A DNA stretch of 5,913 nt from UBA4615 sp049422085. GTDB taxonomy: Bacteria; Pseudomonadota; Gammaproteobacteria; Burkholderiales; Burkholderiaceae_E. Numbering within the stretch: the stretch's first letter is position 1; each line of letters starts with the position of its first letter. Shown here piece by piece: positions 1 to 5,913 of the stretch. The notes beneath the pieces were generated by a model, which saw nothing but the letters and a program-made list of their open reading frames with translations, searched no databases and had not been told where the DNA came from. The position numbers and the translations under genes are program-made. The DNA is taken from assembly GCA_049422085.1 (NCBI GenBank), contig JBMSOD010000195.1, positions 1-5,913 on the forward strand, read 5' to 3'.

Positions 1-924
1 GGTCTGTCTGCCCAGCGACGCATCCTGGGCCCGCTCGATCAGGCCAGTCAGGTGGCACAGCGCATTGCGCAGGGCGACCTGGGGGGCACGGTGCCGACGG
101 GTGGCCGCGACGAAATCGGAGTGCTTCTGCAGGCCATGGGCGATATGCAACTGGCATTGCGGGGTCTGATCAGCGAGGTTCGCGAAGGCATCGATCAGGT
201 GTCCACCGCCTCGGGCGAAATCGCGGGGGCGAGCCAGGACCTGTCTGCCCGTACCGAGCGCCAGGCTGCCGGTCTGCAACAGACGACTTCATCCCTCGGA
301 CAGTTTGGCGAAGGCATTCGCGGCAATGCCGAGGCGGCGAGTGAGGCCGATCGCCTGGCCGCGCAGGCCAGCCTGCAGGCCGCACAGGGGGGCGAGGCCG
401 TGGACCGCGTGGTGTCGACCATGCGAGACATCGAAACCGCCTCAGCCAAAATTGCCGAGATCGTGCGCACAGTGGATTCGATCGCCTTCCAGACCAACAT
501 CCTGGCGCTCAATGCGGCCGTTGAGGCGGCCCGCGCCGGGGAGCAGGGCCGTGGCTTTGCGGTGGTGGCCTCCGAGGTACGTCAGCTGGCCCAGCGCAGC
601 GGCACGGCTGCGCGCGAGATTGCAACGCTGGTGGCTGATTCGGTCAAGACGGTGGGCAACGGCGCGAGCCTGGTCAGCGAGGCGGGTCAGACCATCCATG
701 GCGTGGTGAGTTCGATCGATGCAGTCACCCGCCTGGTGCGCGAGGTCAGTGCTGCGACTGCCGAGCAGTCGGCGCAGGTGCAGGACCTGGCCATGTCGCT
801 GTCGGACATCGACCGAGATACCCAGCAGAACGCGGCCATGGCCGAGGAGTCTGCGGGCGCGGCCGAGTCGCTGCGCGAGCAGGCCGGCCGTCTGGCGGAG
901 GCAGCGCGCGGCTTCAGGCTGTAA
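1..924 (+). CDS. Methyl-accepting chemotaxis protein, C-terminal part (5' end missing)
   Basis: This is a transmembrane chemoreceptor; the visible part is the cytoplasmic signalling half that, in this family, docks CheW and CheA and is methylated by CheR and demethylated by CheB. The frame is open from base 1, so the GTG at 52 is an internal valine rather than the start. Visible codons about 8-50 are the end of a HAMP domain, including the typical DEIG motif. A long helical coiled coil follows. Its hairpin tip lies near codons 158-207 and carries the signature AFQTNILALNAAVEAARAGE, followed by GRGFAVVASEVRQLAQRS. Candidate methylation helices are the QQTTSS segment (near codon 92) and AMAEESAGAAESL (near codon 280). 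The protein ends in GFRL with no CheR-binding NWETF-type tail. The sensory domain is off-window, so the ligand is unknown. The family call is near certain. Confidence 0.97.
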   Translation, partial: GLSAQRRILGPLDQASQVAQRIAQGDLGGTVPTGGRDEIGVLLQAMGDMQLALRGLISEVREGIDQVSTASGEIAGASQDLSARTERQAAGLQQTTSSLGQFGEGIRGNAEAASEADRLAAQASLQAAQGGEAVDRVVSTMRDIETASAKIAEIVRTVDSIAFQTNILALNAAVEAARAGEQGRGFAVVASEVRQLAQRSGTAAREIATLVADSVKTVGNGASLVSEAGQTIHGVVSSIDAVTRLVREVSAATAEQSAQVQDLAMSLSDIDRDTQQNAAMAEESAGAAESLREQAGRLAEAARGFRL

Positions 925-931
925 TTTGCTG

Positions 932-1510
932 ATGCAGTCCTTTCCGAATCTGCTGGCCACCCCTCTGCGGGCGGGAGATCCGTTGTGCGATGCAATCATC
1001 GCATCAGGGTTTGATCGTCTTGACCAGCTGGCCGGGCATGTGCAGGGTCTGCCCTACCGACGCCCTCTTCAGTTGAGTCATCCGCTGGCCGTGTTGCGTG
1101 AGGGCTGCGGCACCTGCAGCAGCAAACATCTTTTGATCGCCCGGGCGGCGCAGGCCAGTGGCCGCTTCGATGTCATGCTCACGGTGGGCGTGTACGACAT
1201 GGATGACAACAACACGCCGGGTGTCGGCCGTGTGCTCACTGCGGCGGACGTGCGAAGCCTGCCCGAAGCTCATTGCTATCTCACCGTGGATCATCAGCGA
1301 CTGGATTTCACGGGGCTGCCTCGGGGTCGTCGCTCGGTGTTCAGCGCGCTGCTTCAGGAGCCCTTTCCCAGCCCCGACGCGCTGATCGAGCGCAAGGCTG
1401 CGGTTCACCGACAGGCGATTGCCGAATGGGCGCTGCGCAACGACATGTCATCGGATCAGGCCTGGGCCCTGCGCGAGGCCTGCATCGATGCGCTCACCGT
1501 CCCAGAATGA
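932..1510 (+). CDS. Conserved hypothetical protein with transglutaminase-like Cys/His/Asp pattern
   Basis: This 192-residue protein cannot be named with confidence. It has no signal peptide or membrane segment and should be cytoplasmic. The centre carries EGCGTCSSKHLLIA (residues 57-70), then DNNTPGVG (92-99), then PEAHCYL (111-117), and finally RLDFTG (123-128). The order Cys62, His114, Asp125, with Cys at the start of a helix and His and Asp on successive strands, resembles the transglutaminase/papain-like fold. That resemblance is inference; activity is unproven. The gene starts 7 bases after the chemoreceptor stop and is probably co-transcribed with it. ATG 932 has only a weak ribosome-binding site (AGG at 916-918). 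An in-frame TTG at 983 is preceded by GGGAG at 973-977 and is an alternative start giving 175 residues. Reading further upstream would overlap the chemoreceptor gene and is unlikely. The reading frame is intact and coding, but its function is open. Confidence 0.85.
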   Translation: MQSFPNLLATPLRAGDPLCDAIIASGFDRLDQLAGHVQGLPYRRPLQLSHPLAVLREGCGTCSSKHLLIARAAQASGRFDVMLTVGVYDMDDNNTPGVGRVLTAADVRSLPEAHCYLTVDHQRLDFTGLPRGRRSVFSALLQEPFPSPDALIERKAAVHRQAIAEWALRNDMSSDQAWALREACIDALTVPE

Positions 1511-1526
1511 CCCCGATGGATCAGCC

Positions 1527-2585
1527 TCAGGCCTGGGGCAGCGCAGCGGGGTGGCGCTCGATCAGTTCAGCCAGGGCAATGCCCGACTCCCCCTGCACTG
1601 CATAGAGCAGCCAGGTCCGGCCGTCTTCTTCGAAGAGGGCCGGGTCGCGCAGCTGATGCACTGGCAGATCAATGCCGCTTCGCCAGGACGGTGCCAGAGG
1701 CAGGTCCGCGCCTTCCCACGGAAACTCCGGTCTGAGGACCTCCTGCGGCGGCCCGGCGCGCCACTGCTGCCAGTCGGACGTCAGTGCAATGCGTGACACC
1801 AGGATGCGCTCCGGCACATCGCCGACCCGAGTCCAGAACACCTCCAGTTCGCCAGAGGCTCTCACCCGTACCGCGGTATGGCGTTGCAGGGGCTCATCGA
1901 AGACCAGCGGCCCCGGCTCGAAGCCGCTCACACCGTCGGCAGATCGCAGCATGCGGCCAGGCATGGCCAGCGCATAGGTCATGCCCTGCCACTGAAAAGC
2001 CCTGAAGTAGCTCGGACCCAGCAGGGGTTCGCGGGTCTCGAAGTTCAGGCCGTCGCGGGAAAGCGCCACGCGCGTTCGTTGCGTCTGAAACCCGGTGAGC
2101 CCATGCAGGTACATCACGATGCGCTGTTGCCCATGGTCTACATGCACGTCGGGCGAGGCAATGTGCGGGCAGGTGGCATCCGAAAGCGCCGACGTGACGC
2201 CGGGAGTGTGTTCAGGCGCCATCCCGGGTCGTGTGCCCACCAGGCGTGCATGGGTCGTTCCCTCGGGAATCACAGGTGCTTCGGTCAGATACCTTGAATC
2301 TGCGAGGCTGAGTGCGCCAGGATCATGGATGCGCCAGGGGCCTTCAAGATGTTCGGCGAATGCCAGCCGGATGTGATCGCCCTTGTGATCGGCGAAGTAC
2401 AGGTAGTAGCGTCCAAGGGGGTTGGTGACCCACGCCGGCACGCGAATGAGGGAGGGGCCCTGCACGTTATGACCCACCCGCGGCCCCATATGCGGGCGGA
2501 TGATCGGATTGGCTTGAATCCGTCGGACCCGATAGACCGGGGGGTTTGGCGCGACAGATGCAGCGTGGGTGATGGTCGTAGTCAT
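1527..2585 (-). CDS. Predicted five-bladed beta-propeller protein (GH43/GH32-like fold), function unknown
   Basis: This 352-residue protein resembles the five-bladed propeller of glycoside hydrolase families 43 and 32. Visible blade-like motifs, in order, are ANPIIRPHMG (residues 25-34), GPSLIRVP (43-50), GRYYLYFADHKG (58-69) with IRLAFAEHLEGPW (72-84), IASPDVHVD (142-150), then QLRDPALFEEDGRTWLLYA (311-329) near the C-terminus. The last matches the RDP-type strand of these hydrolases. No catalytic acids can be assigned safely, so it may be a binding or structural protein rather than a glycosidase. No signal peptide is seen, suggesting a cytoplasmic location. The start at 2585 lies 16 bases after the solute-receptor stop. 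The longer open frame upstream would overlap that gene and reads as low-complexity Ser/Arg/Pro, so it was rejected. The ribosome-binding site is weak (AGG, about 10 bases upstream). It is the last gene of the minus-strand series. Confidence 0.82.
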   Translation of the reverse strand: MTTTITHAASVAPNPPVYRVRRIQANPIIRPHMGPRVGHNVQGPSLIRVPAWVTNPLGRYYLYFADHKGDHIRLAFAEHLEGPWRIHDPGALSLADSRYLTEAPVIPEGTTHARLVGTRPGMAPEHTPGVTSALSDATCPHIASPDVHVDHGQQRIVMYLHGLTGFQTQRTRVALSRDGLNFETREPLLGPSYFRAFQWQGMTYALAMPGRMLRSADGVSGFEPGPLVFDEPLQRHTAVRVRASGELEVFWTRVGDVPERILVSRIALTSDWQQWRAGPPQEVLRPEFPWEGADLPLAPSWRSGIDLPVHQLRDPALFEEDGRTWLLYAVQGESGIALAELIERHPAALPQA

Positions 2586-2601
2586 GCTGATCGGGCCTGA
2601 T

Positions 2602-3627
2602 TCAGTCGGCCTGGAGCTTGAGGGCCTTGACCATGCCTTCGAAGCGATCGAGATCCTTGCGCAGGGTCTGCGCGAAGGCTTCCGGTCCGAGTCCGAGGGG
2701 GACCAGTCCGAGTTGTTGCAGACGCTCTCGAAACTCAGCGTCCCGGACCACCTCTTGTGTGGCGGCATTGATGCCTGCAATCCGGGCGGCCGGGGTGCCC
2801 GCAGGAACCAGCAGACCCATCCAGGGCTGGATGGGAATGAAGCCAGGAACCACCTCCGAAATCGCCGGCAGCTCGGGCAGCGCCGGGATCCGCTCGGTGC
2901 CGGTTGCGACAATCGCCTTGACCCGGCCGGATTTGACCTGAGGCAGAACAACCCCTGCCGATTCCTGAGCAAAATGAATTTGCCCCCCGGCCACATCATT
3001 CAGAACCGCTGCCGCAGCCTTGTAGGGCACATGCGTGGCATTCAAGCCGGTCACAACCTTCAGGGCTTCAGTGTTCAGATGGGGCACGGTGCCGCTGCCT
3101 GCGGTCCCGTAGTTCAGGAAGCCGGGCCGGGCTTTGCTGAGCGCGATCAGATCGGACAGCGAACTGACCTTGAGCTCCGGATTGACATACAGGATGCCCG
3201 GGCCGGTGCGGGCCACGGCGGTGACCGGCACAAAGTCCTGCACCGGGTTGTAGCCCACCCGGCTGTAGACATGCGGGTTGATGGCCAGCGCAGCCATGGC
3301 AGAAAAGAGCAGGGTATAGCCATCGGGCGGCGCTTTGGCCACCTGCTGGGCGCCGAGGCTGCCGCCCTGGCCGGGGCGGTTTTCAACGACCACGGGCTGC
3401 TTCCAGACTTCGGCCAGTCGTTGCGCGACCTGACGGGCCAGCGCATCGGCAATGTTGCCGGCGGCATAGCTGGTCACGAGCTTGACCGGCCGTGAGGGGA
3501 AGTCATCATGGGCCGGTACCTTGTTTTGCGCCGCGACCGGGCGGGTCCGCCCGGCAAGTGTCAGGCCAAGACCCAGCGCCGAGGCGCTGGCGATCATGTG
3601 TCGCCTGTTGAAGTCCGAGGAAGTCAT
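2602..3627 (-). CDS. Bug/TctC-family periplasmic solute-binding protein
   Basis: This 341-residue protein is a tripartite tricarboxylate transporter-type receptor that, in this family, captures carboxylates or similar small organic molecules in the periplasm. Residues 1-33 form a signal sequence: a twin-arginine at 8-9 (NRRHMIA), a moderately hydrophobic stretch, Arg27 and Arg29 in the c-region, and probable cleavage after PVAA (30-33). The twin Arg and basic c-region favour the Tat route, which is inference. Family hallmarks follow: FPSRPVKLV (43-51), VVVENRPGQGGSLGA (79-93), PPDGYTLLF (100-108), then ATHVPYKAAA, and later ALPELPAISEVVPG. The ligand loop after the first strand reads YAAGNIAD (54-61), where most members have a Gly-Gly pair. 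ATG 3627 has a good AGGAGA ribosome-binding site. No TctA/TctB genes are visible, so it is an orphan receptor in this window. The ligand is unknown. Confidence 0.95.
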   Translation of the reverse strand: MTSSDFNRRHMIASASALGLGLTLAGRTRPVAAQNKVPAHDDFPSRPVKLVTSYAAGNIADALARQVAQRLAEVWKQPVVVENRPGQGGSLGAQQVAKAPPDGYTLLFSAMAALAINPHVYSRVGYNPVQDFVPVTAVARTGPGILYVNPELKVSSLSDLIALSKARPGFLNYGTAGSGTVPHLNTEALKVVTGLNATHVPYKAAAAVLNDVAGGQIHFAQESAGVVLPQVKSGRVKAIVATGTERIPALPELPAISEVVPGFIPIQPWMGLLVPAGTPAARIAGINAATQEVVRDAEFRERLQQLGLVPLGLGPEAFAQTLRKDLDRFEGMVKALKLQAD

Positions 3628-3635
3628 CTCTGTTG

Positions 3636-3641
3636 TCTCCT
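3636..3641 (-). promoter_or_regulatory. Shine-Dalgarno site of the Bug/TctC receptor gene
   Basis: AGGAGA on the minus strand lies 8 bases before ATG 3627. It is the strongest ribosome-binding site in the minus-strand series and fixes the receptor start. The other genes there have weak sites, which fits stronger translation of an abundant periplasmic receptor (inference). Confidence 0.75.
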
Positions 3642-3703
3642 GTCTAGTTTGAGGTCCGTCTTGCCGATCACGATCTCGCGTCCCTGATCCCGTTTGATCT
3701 TCC

Positions 3704-4699
3704 TCAGGGCAGCAGCACGTTTCGTCCGATCACTTCGCGCGCGCTGAGGGCATTCAGCGCTTCACGAAAGTCGCCCAGGGCGTAATGGCGATGGGTATGC
3801 GGTCGCAGGTGTCCTGCCGCCGCCCAGCCCAGCATCTCGCTGAAGGCAGCCCGCCGCCGCGGTTCAAGCGACGCCGGCGGCGCCTGGCGAGCCCAGCCCA
3901 TGTAGTAGCCCCAATACACACCCAGCACACTCACGTTCTTGACCAGCACCAGATTGGCGGGGATCTGCGGGATGTCGCCGCCCGCAAAGCCGATCGGCAA
4001 CAGGCGCCCCTCGGAGGCGATGCAGCGCATGGATTCCTGAAAGACCGTGCCGCCGACCGGATCGAAGATCACGTCGGCGCCCCGACCTTCAGTGGCGGCA
4101 AGCACTTCTTCACGGAAGTCCTGCTCGCGATGATGAATCGCCAGATCGGCGCCATGCGCCAGGGTGGCCGCGACCTTGGCGGCAGACCCCGCGGTGGCGA
4201 TCACCCGGGCCCCGAGCACCTTGCCGATCTCGATGGCAGCCAGGCCACTGCCGCCTGCGGCGCCATGCACAAGCAGCGTCTCGCCTGGCTGCAGGGCCGC
4301 GCGCCACTTGAGTGCGGCATAGGCGGTGGCATAGAGGGTCGGAATGTGGGTACCTGCGGCAAAGTCCACCGCATCGGGCAGGGCGAAGACGGTTTCGCAG
4401 GGCGCGATGGCCTCTTGTGCAAAGCCGCCCTTGCGGATGCCGGCCACCACCCGATCACCCGGCCGGAATCGCACCACGTCGTGTGCACACTCGAGCACGA
4501 TGCCGGCGATTTCGGTGCCCGGCGTAAAGGGCGGATCCGCGCGATTCTGGTGCTTGCCATCGATCACCAGCAGATTGGCAAAGCTCACCCCGGCCGCCTT
4601 GACGGCGATCCGCACCTCGCCCGGTGAAAGTGCCGGCGAAGGGCAGTCTTCAAGCTGTGCATGCGCCAGACCGTACTGGCGACACACGACGGCCTTCAT
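3704..4699 (-). CDS. Zinc-independent MDR oxidoreductase (NADPH:quinone oxidoreductase-like)
   Basis: This 331-residue protein belongs to the medium-chain dehydrogenase/reductase superfamily, quinone-oxidoreductase/enoyl-reductase branch, which uses NAD(P)H to reduce quinones or activated C=C bonds. The N-terminal GroES-like domain shows PGEVRIAVKAAGVSFANLL (26-44) and PFTPGTEIAGIV (57-68). The GTE replaces the GHE of zinc alcohol dehydrogenases, and no structural-zinc Cys cluster is present. The nucleotide-binding site is HGAAGGSGLAAIEIGK (145-160), followed by GARVIATAGSAAK (163-175), whose Ser/Lys are in the position often linked to NADPH preference. GADVIFDPVGG (207-217) and the terminal REVIGRNVLL (321-330) are also typical. 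Length is normal for the family. It starts 24 bases after the crotonase stop, with no strong ribosome-binding site, suggesting translation within a shared transcript. The substrate is unknown; a C=C reduction step in the operon's pathway is plausible. Confidence 0.93.
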   Translation of the reverse strand: MKAVVCRQYGLAHAQLEDCPSPALSPGEVRIAVKAAGVSFANLLVIDGKHQNRADPPFTPGTEIAGIVLECAHDVVRFRPGDRVVAGIRKGGFAQEAIAPCETVFALPDAVDFAAGTHIPTLYATAYAALKWRAALQPGETLLVHGAAGGSGLAAIEIGKVLGARVIATAGSAAKVAATLAHGADLAIHHREQDFREEVLAATEGRGADVIFDPVGGTVFQESMRCIASEGRLLPIGFAGGDIPQIPANLVLVKNVSVLGVYWGYYMGWARQAPPASLEPRRRAAFSEMLGWAAAGHLRPHTHRHYALGDFREALNALSAREVIGRNVLLP

Positions 4700-4723
4700 C
4701 GGTCGGCTTTCATACCAAGGCCT

Positions 4724-5494
4724 TCATGTCGTTTTGCCGTGTCGCCCGGCCCCTTGGGCAAAGCGCAGGGCGCCCGCCTGAGCTTCCTGCCGCCGCGCCT
4801 CGATCGAGAGTTCAGCCTCACGAGCGATGGCGGCATCCTGCTGCAGGCCCGACTGTTCGTACAAGGAGCGTCGGTCCGACAGCATGGCGATGGGCGGAAA
4901 GCCCGCGATCTCGCGGGCCAGCGCTTCTGCGGCTTCGCGCGACTGACCATCGGGCACGACCCGGTTGACCAGGCCGATGCGCTCGGCCTCCGCAGCGCCG
5001 ACCTTGCGCGCGGTGAGCAGCATGTCGAGCGCGCGGCTCTCGCCGATCAGGCGGGGCAGACGTACCGTGGTGCCGTCGCTCATGGGCACGCCCCATCGCC
5101 GCGACAGCACAGCAAAGGTGGCGCTTTCTTCGGCCACCCGAAGATCACACCACAGGGCCACGCCCAGGCCTCCGGCGCAGGCATGGCCTGCGACCGCAGC
5201 AATCACCGGCTTGCGGGCTGGTGCGCGCAGGGGTCCTTCGGCACTGCCTGCCCACGGCTCGTAGTGAACGCCACTGGCCAGTTCTTTCAGATCGGCTCCA
5301 GCACAGAAGCTGCCGCCGGCACCCCAGAGCACGGCGACACGGGCCTGAGCGTCGGACTCAAAGGACCGGATCGCCGCATTGAGCAGGGCGGTCGCTTCAC
5401 GATCGAGCGCATTGCGGACCTCGGGCCGATTGATGATGAGGGTGGTGACGGGGCCCGAGCGCTCGATGAGGATCTTTTGCATGGTCTGGCTCAT
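4724..5494 (-). CDS. Crotonase (enoyl-CoA hydratase/isomerase) family protein with atypical active site
   Basis: This is a 256-residue cytoplasmic crotonase-fold protein of normal length. INRPEVRNAL (21-30) is the N-terminal signature. The oxyanion hole is intact: SFCAGADLKEL (62-72) and AGHACAGGLG (102-111). Next come VALWCDLRVAEESATFAVL (112-130), RRWGVPMSDGTTVRLPRLIG (132-151) and GLVNRVVP (174-181). The two glutamates that catalyse hydration in classical enoyl-CoA hydratase align, by eye, with Gly111 and Ser131, so ordinary hydratase activity is doubtful. Other crotonase reactions such as isomerisation, CoA-ester hydrolysis or C-C cleavage remain possible. ATG 5494 follows the dehydratase stop by 30 bases; an in-frame ATG at 5482 (Met5) is an alternative start. 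Neither has a strong ribosome-binding site. Family membership is firm but the reaction is open. Confidence 0.93.
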   Translation of the reverse strand: MSQTMQKILIERSGPVTTLIINRPEVRNALDREATALLNAAIRSFESDAQARVAVLWGAGGSFCAGADLKELASGVHYEPWAGSAEGPLRAPARKPVIAAVAGHACAGGLGVALWCDLRVAEESATFAVLSRRWGVPMSDGTTVRLPRLIGESRALDMLLTARKVGAAEAERIGLVNRVVPDGQSREAAEALAREIAGFPPIAMLSDRRSLYEQSGLQQDAAIAREAELSIEARRQEAQAGALRFAQGAGRHGKTT

Positions 5495-5524
5495 CGTGAG
5501 GGTCAGAGGAAGTGCACGCGAAGA

Positions 5525-5913
5525 TCAGAAGATGTCCGGTTCTGGCACGGCCGCGCCAAAGTCCGTTTCAAGAAAATCAAAGTCGCAGCCCTGATCCGCC
5601 TGCAGGATGTGCTGGCTGAACATCCATCCATAGCCCCGCTCGAAGCGGCGCGGCGGCGGGGCCCAGGCGGCCTTGCGCGCAGCGAGTTCGGCCTCGCTCA
5701 CCTGCAGATGAATGCTGCGTGCAGGCACGTCGACCGTGATCAGATCGCCGGTGCGCACCAGGGCGAGCGGCCCGCCCACATAGGCCTCAGGCGCGCAATG
5801 CAGCATGCAGGCACCGTAGCTTGTGCCGCTCATGCGGGCGTCCGAGCGCCTGAGCATGTCGCGCACGCCCTGCTTCCCCAGCTTGGCCGGCATCGGCCGC
5901 ATGCCCCCCTCCC
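5525..5913 (-). CDS. IlvD/Edd-family dehydratase, C-terminal fragment (5' end missing)
   Basis: Only the last 128 residues are visible; the frame runs off the right edge, so ATG 5902 is internal. The family dehydrates 2,3-dihydroxy acids or sugar acids to 2-keto acids with an iron-sulfur cluster and Mg2+. The cluster cysteines lie in the missing part. Visible hallmarks are KQGVRDMLRRSDARMSGTSY, then GGPLALVRTGDLITVDVPAR, then SEAELAARKAAW. The serine of DARMSG, codon 5828-5830, lies 100 residues from the end, matching the proposed catalytic serine of L-arabinonate dehydratase. The tail RRFERGYGWMFSQHILQADQ, then GCDFDFLETDFG, resembles the pentonate/sugar-acid dehydratase branch more than biosynthetic IlvD, by recollection of family sequences. 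As the most upstream visible gene of the series, it makes a sugar-acid or hydroxy-acid catabolic role plausible. The exact substrate cannot be fixed from this fragment. Confidence 0.94.
   Translation of the reverse strand, partial: EGGMRPMPAKLGKQGVRDMLRRSDARMSGTSYGACMLHCAPEAYVGGPLALVRTGDLITVDVPARSIHLQVSEAELAARKAAWAPPPRRFERGYGWMFSQHILQADQGCDFDFLETDFGAAVPEPDIF

Noticed and set aside
52..54. GTG at 52 as the chemoreceptor start
   Set aside because: The frame is open back to base 1 and already encodes HAMP-like sequence before this codon, so the gene is cut by the window edge.
442..999. 185-codon minus-strand open frame opposite the chemoreceptor
   Set aside because: It is antisense to a gene with an unmistakable signalling domain and has no motifs of its own.
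1524..1539. GC-rich imperfect palindrome at the convergent junction (6-base stem with one G-U pair and a 4-base loop), a possible bidirectional terminator
   Set aside because: The stem is short and there is no T-run on either side, and it overlaps the end of the propeller gene. It is not enough to call a terminator.
2586..2999. In-frame upstream extension of the propeller gene
   Set aside because: It overlaps the clearly coding Bug receptor gene on the same strand and reads as Ser/Arg/Pro-rich low-complexity sequence, typical of an out-of-frame shadow.
2569..3495. 308-codon plus-strand open frame opposite the Bug receptor gene
   Set aside because: It is an antisense shadow of a GC-rich gene, with no recognisable motifs and no ribosome-binding context.
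3628..3727. Open frame through the gap before the Bug gene, reading GREIVIGKTDLKLD, which looked like a possible remnant of a second MDR C-terminus
   Set aside because: It is short, has no start codon and continues as an out-of-frame reading of the oxidoreductase gene. The similarity to REVIGRNVLL is too weak.
3785..4627. 280-codon plus-strand open frame opposite the MDR oxidoreductase gene
   Set aside because: It is an antisense shadow; its composition (His, Gly, Arg, Asp rich) mirrors the codon bias of the real gene and it has no domain signature.

Overview
The window is GC-rich and densely coding, with no gene-free stretch over 300 bases. It looks like the chromosome of a proteobacterium, most likely a betaproteobacterium of the order Burkholderiales. 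That placement is an inference. It rests on the high GC, the Bug/TctC-type solute receptor (a family greatly expanded in that order), and the style of the chemoreceptor signalling domain. I see no rRNA, tRNA, CRISPR array, transposase, integrase, attachment site or long repeat.

Layout. On the + strand, bases 1-924 hold the C-terminal part of a methyl-accepting chemotaxis protein whose N-terminus lies off the left edge. Seven bases later comes an unnamed 192-residue protein (932-1510) with a Cys/His/Asp pattern like transglutaminase/papain-fold enzymes. These two genes meet, tail to tail and only 16 bases apart, a long minus-strand gene series that fills the rest of the window. In transcription order (right to left) the series is: the C-terminal end of an IlvD/Edd-family dehydratase (5525 to beyond the right edge), a crotonase-family protein (4724-5494), a zinc-free quinone-oxidoreductase-like MDR protein (3704-4699), a Bug/TctC periplasmic solute-binding protein (2602-3627) and a predicted five-bladed beta-propeller of the GH43/GH32-like fold (1527-2585). 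Gaps are 30, 24, 76 and 16 bases, so a single operon with its promoter beyond the right edge is likely.

How the genes may work together (inference). A periplasmic receptor sits with a hydroxy-acid/sugar-acid dehydratase, a CoA-ester-type enzyme, a reductase and a sugar-enzyme-like propeller. This suggests uptake and breakdown of an organic acid, possibly a sugar acid. The substrate cannot be read from the sequence, and no TctA/TctB membrane partner for the receptor is present. Points worth a second look are the crotonase, which lacks both classical catalytic glutamates, the propeller with no signal peptide, and the Cys/His/Asp protein beside the chemoreceptor. Nothing indicates a defence or mobile system. 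The best candidate for something undescribed is the metabolic operon itself.
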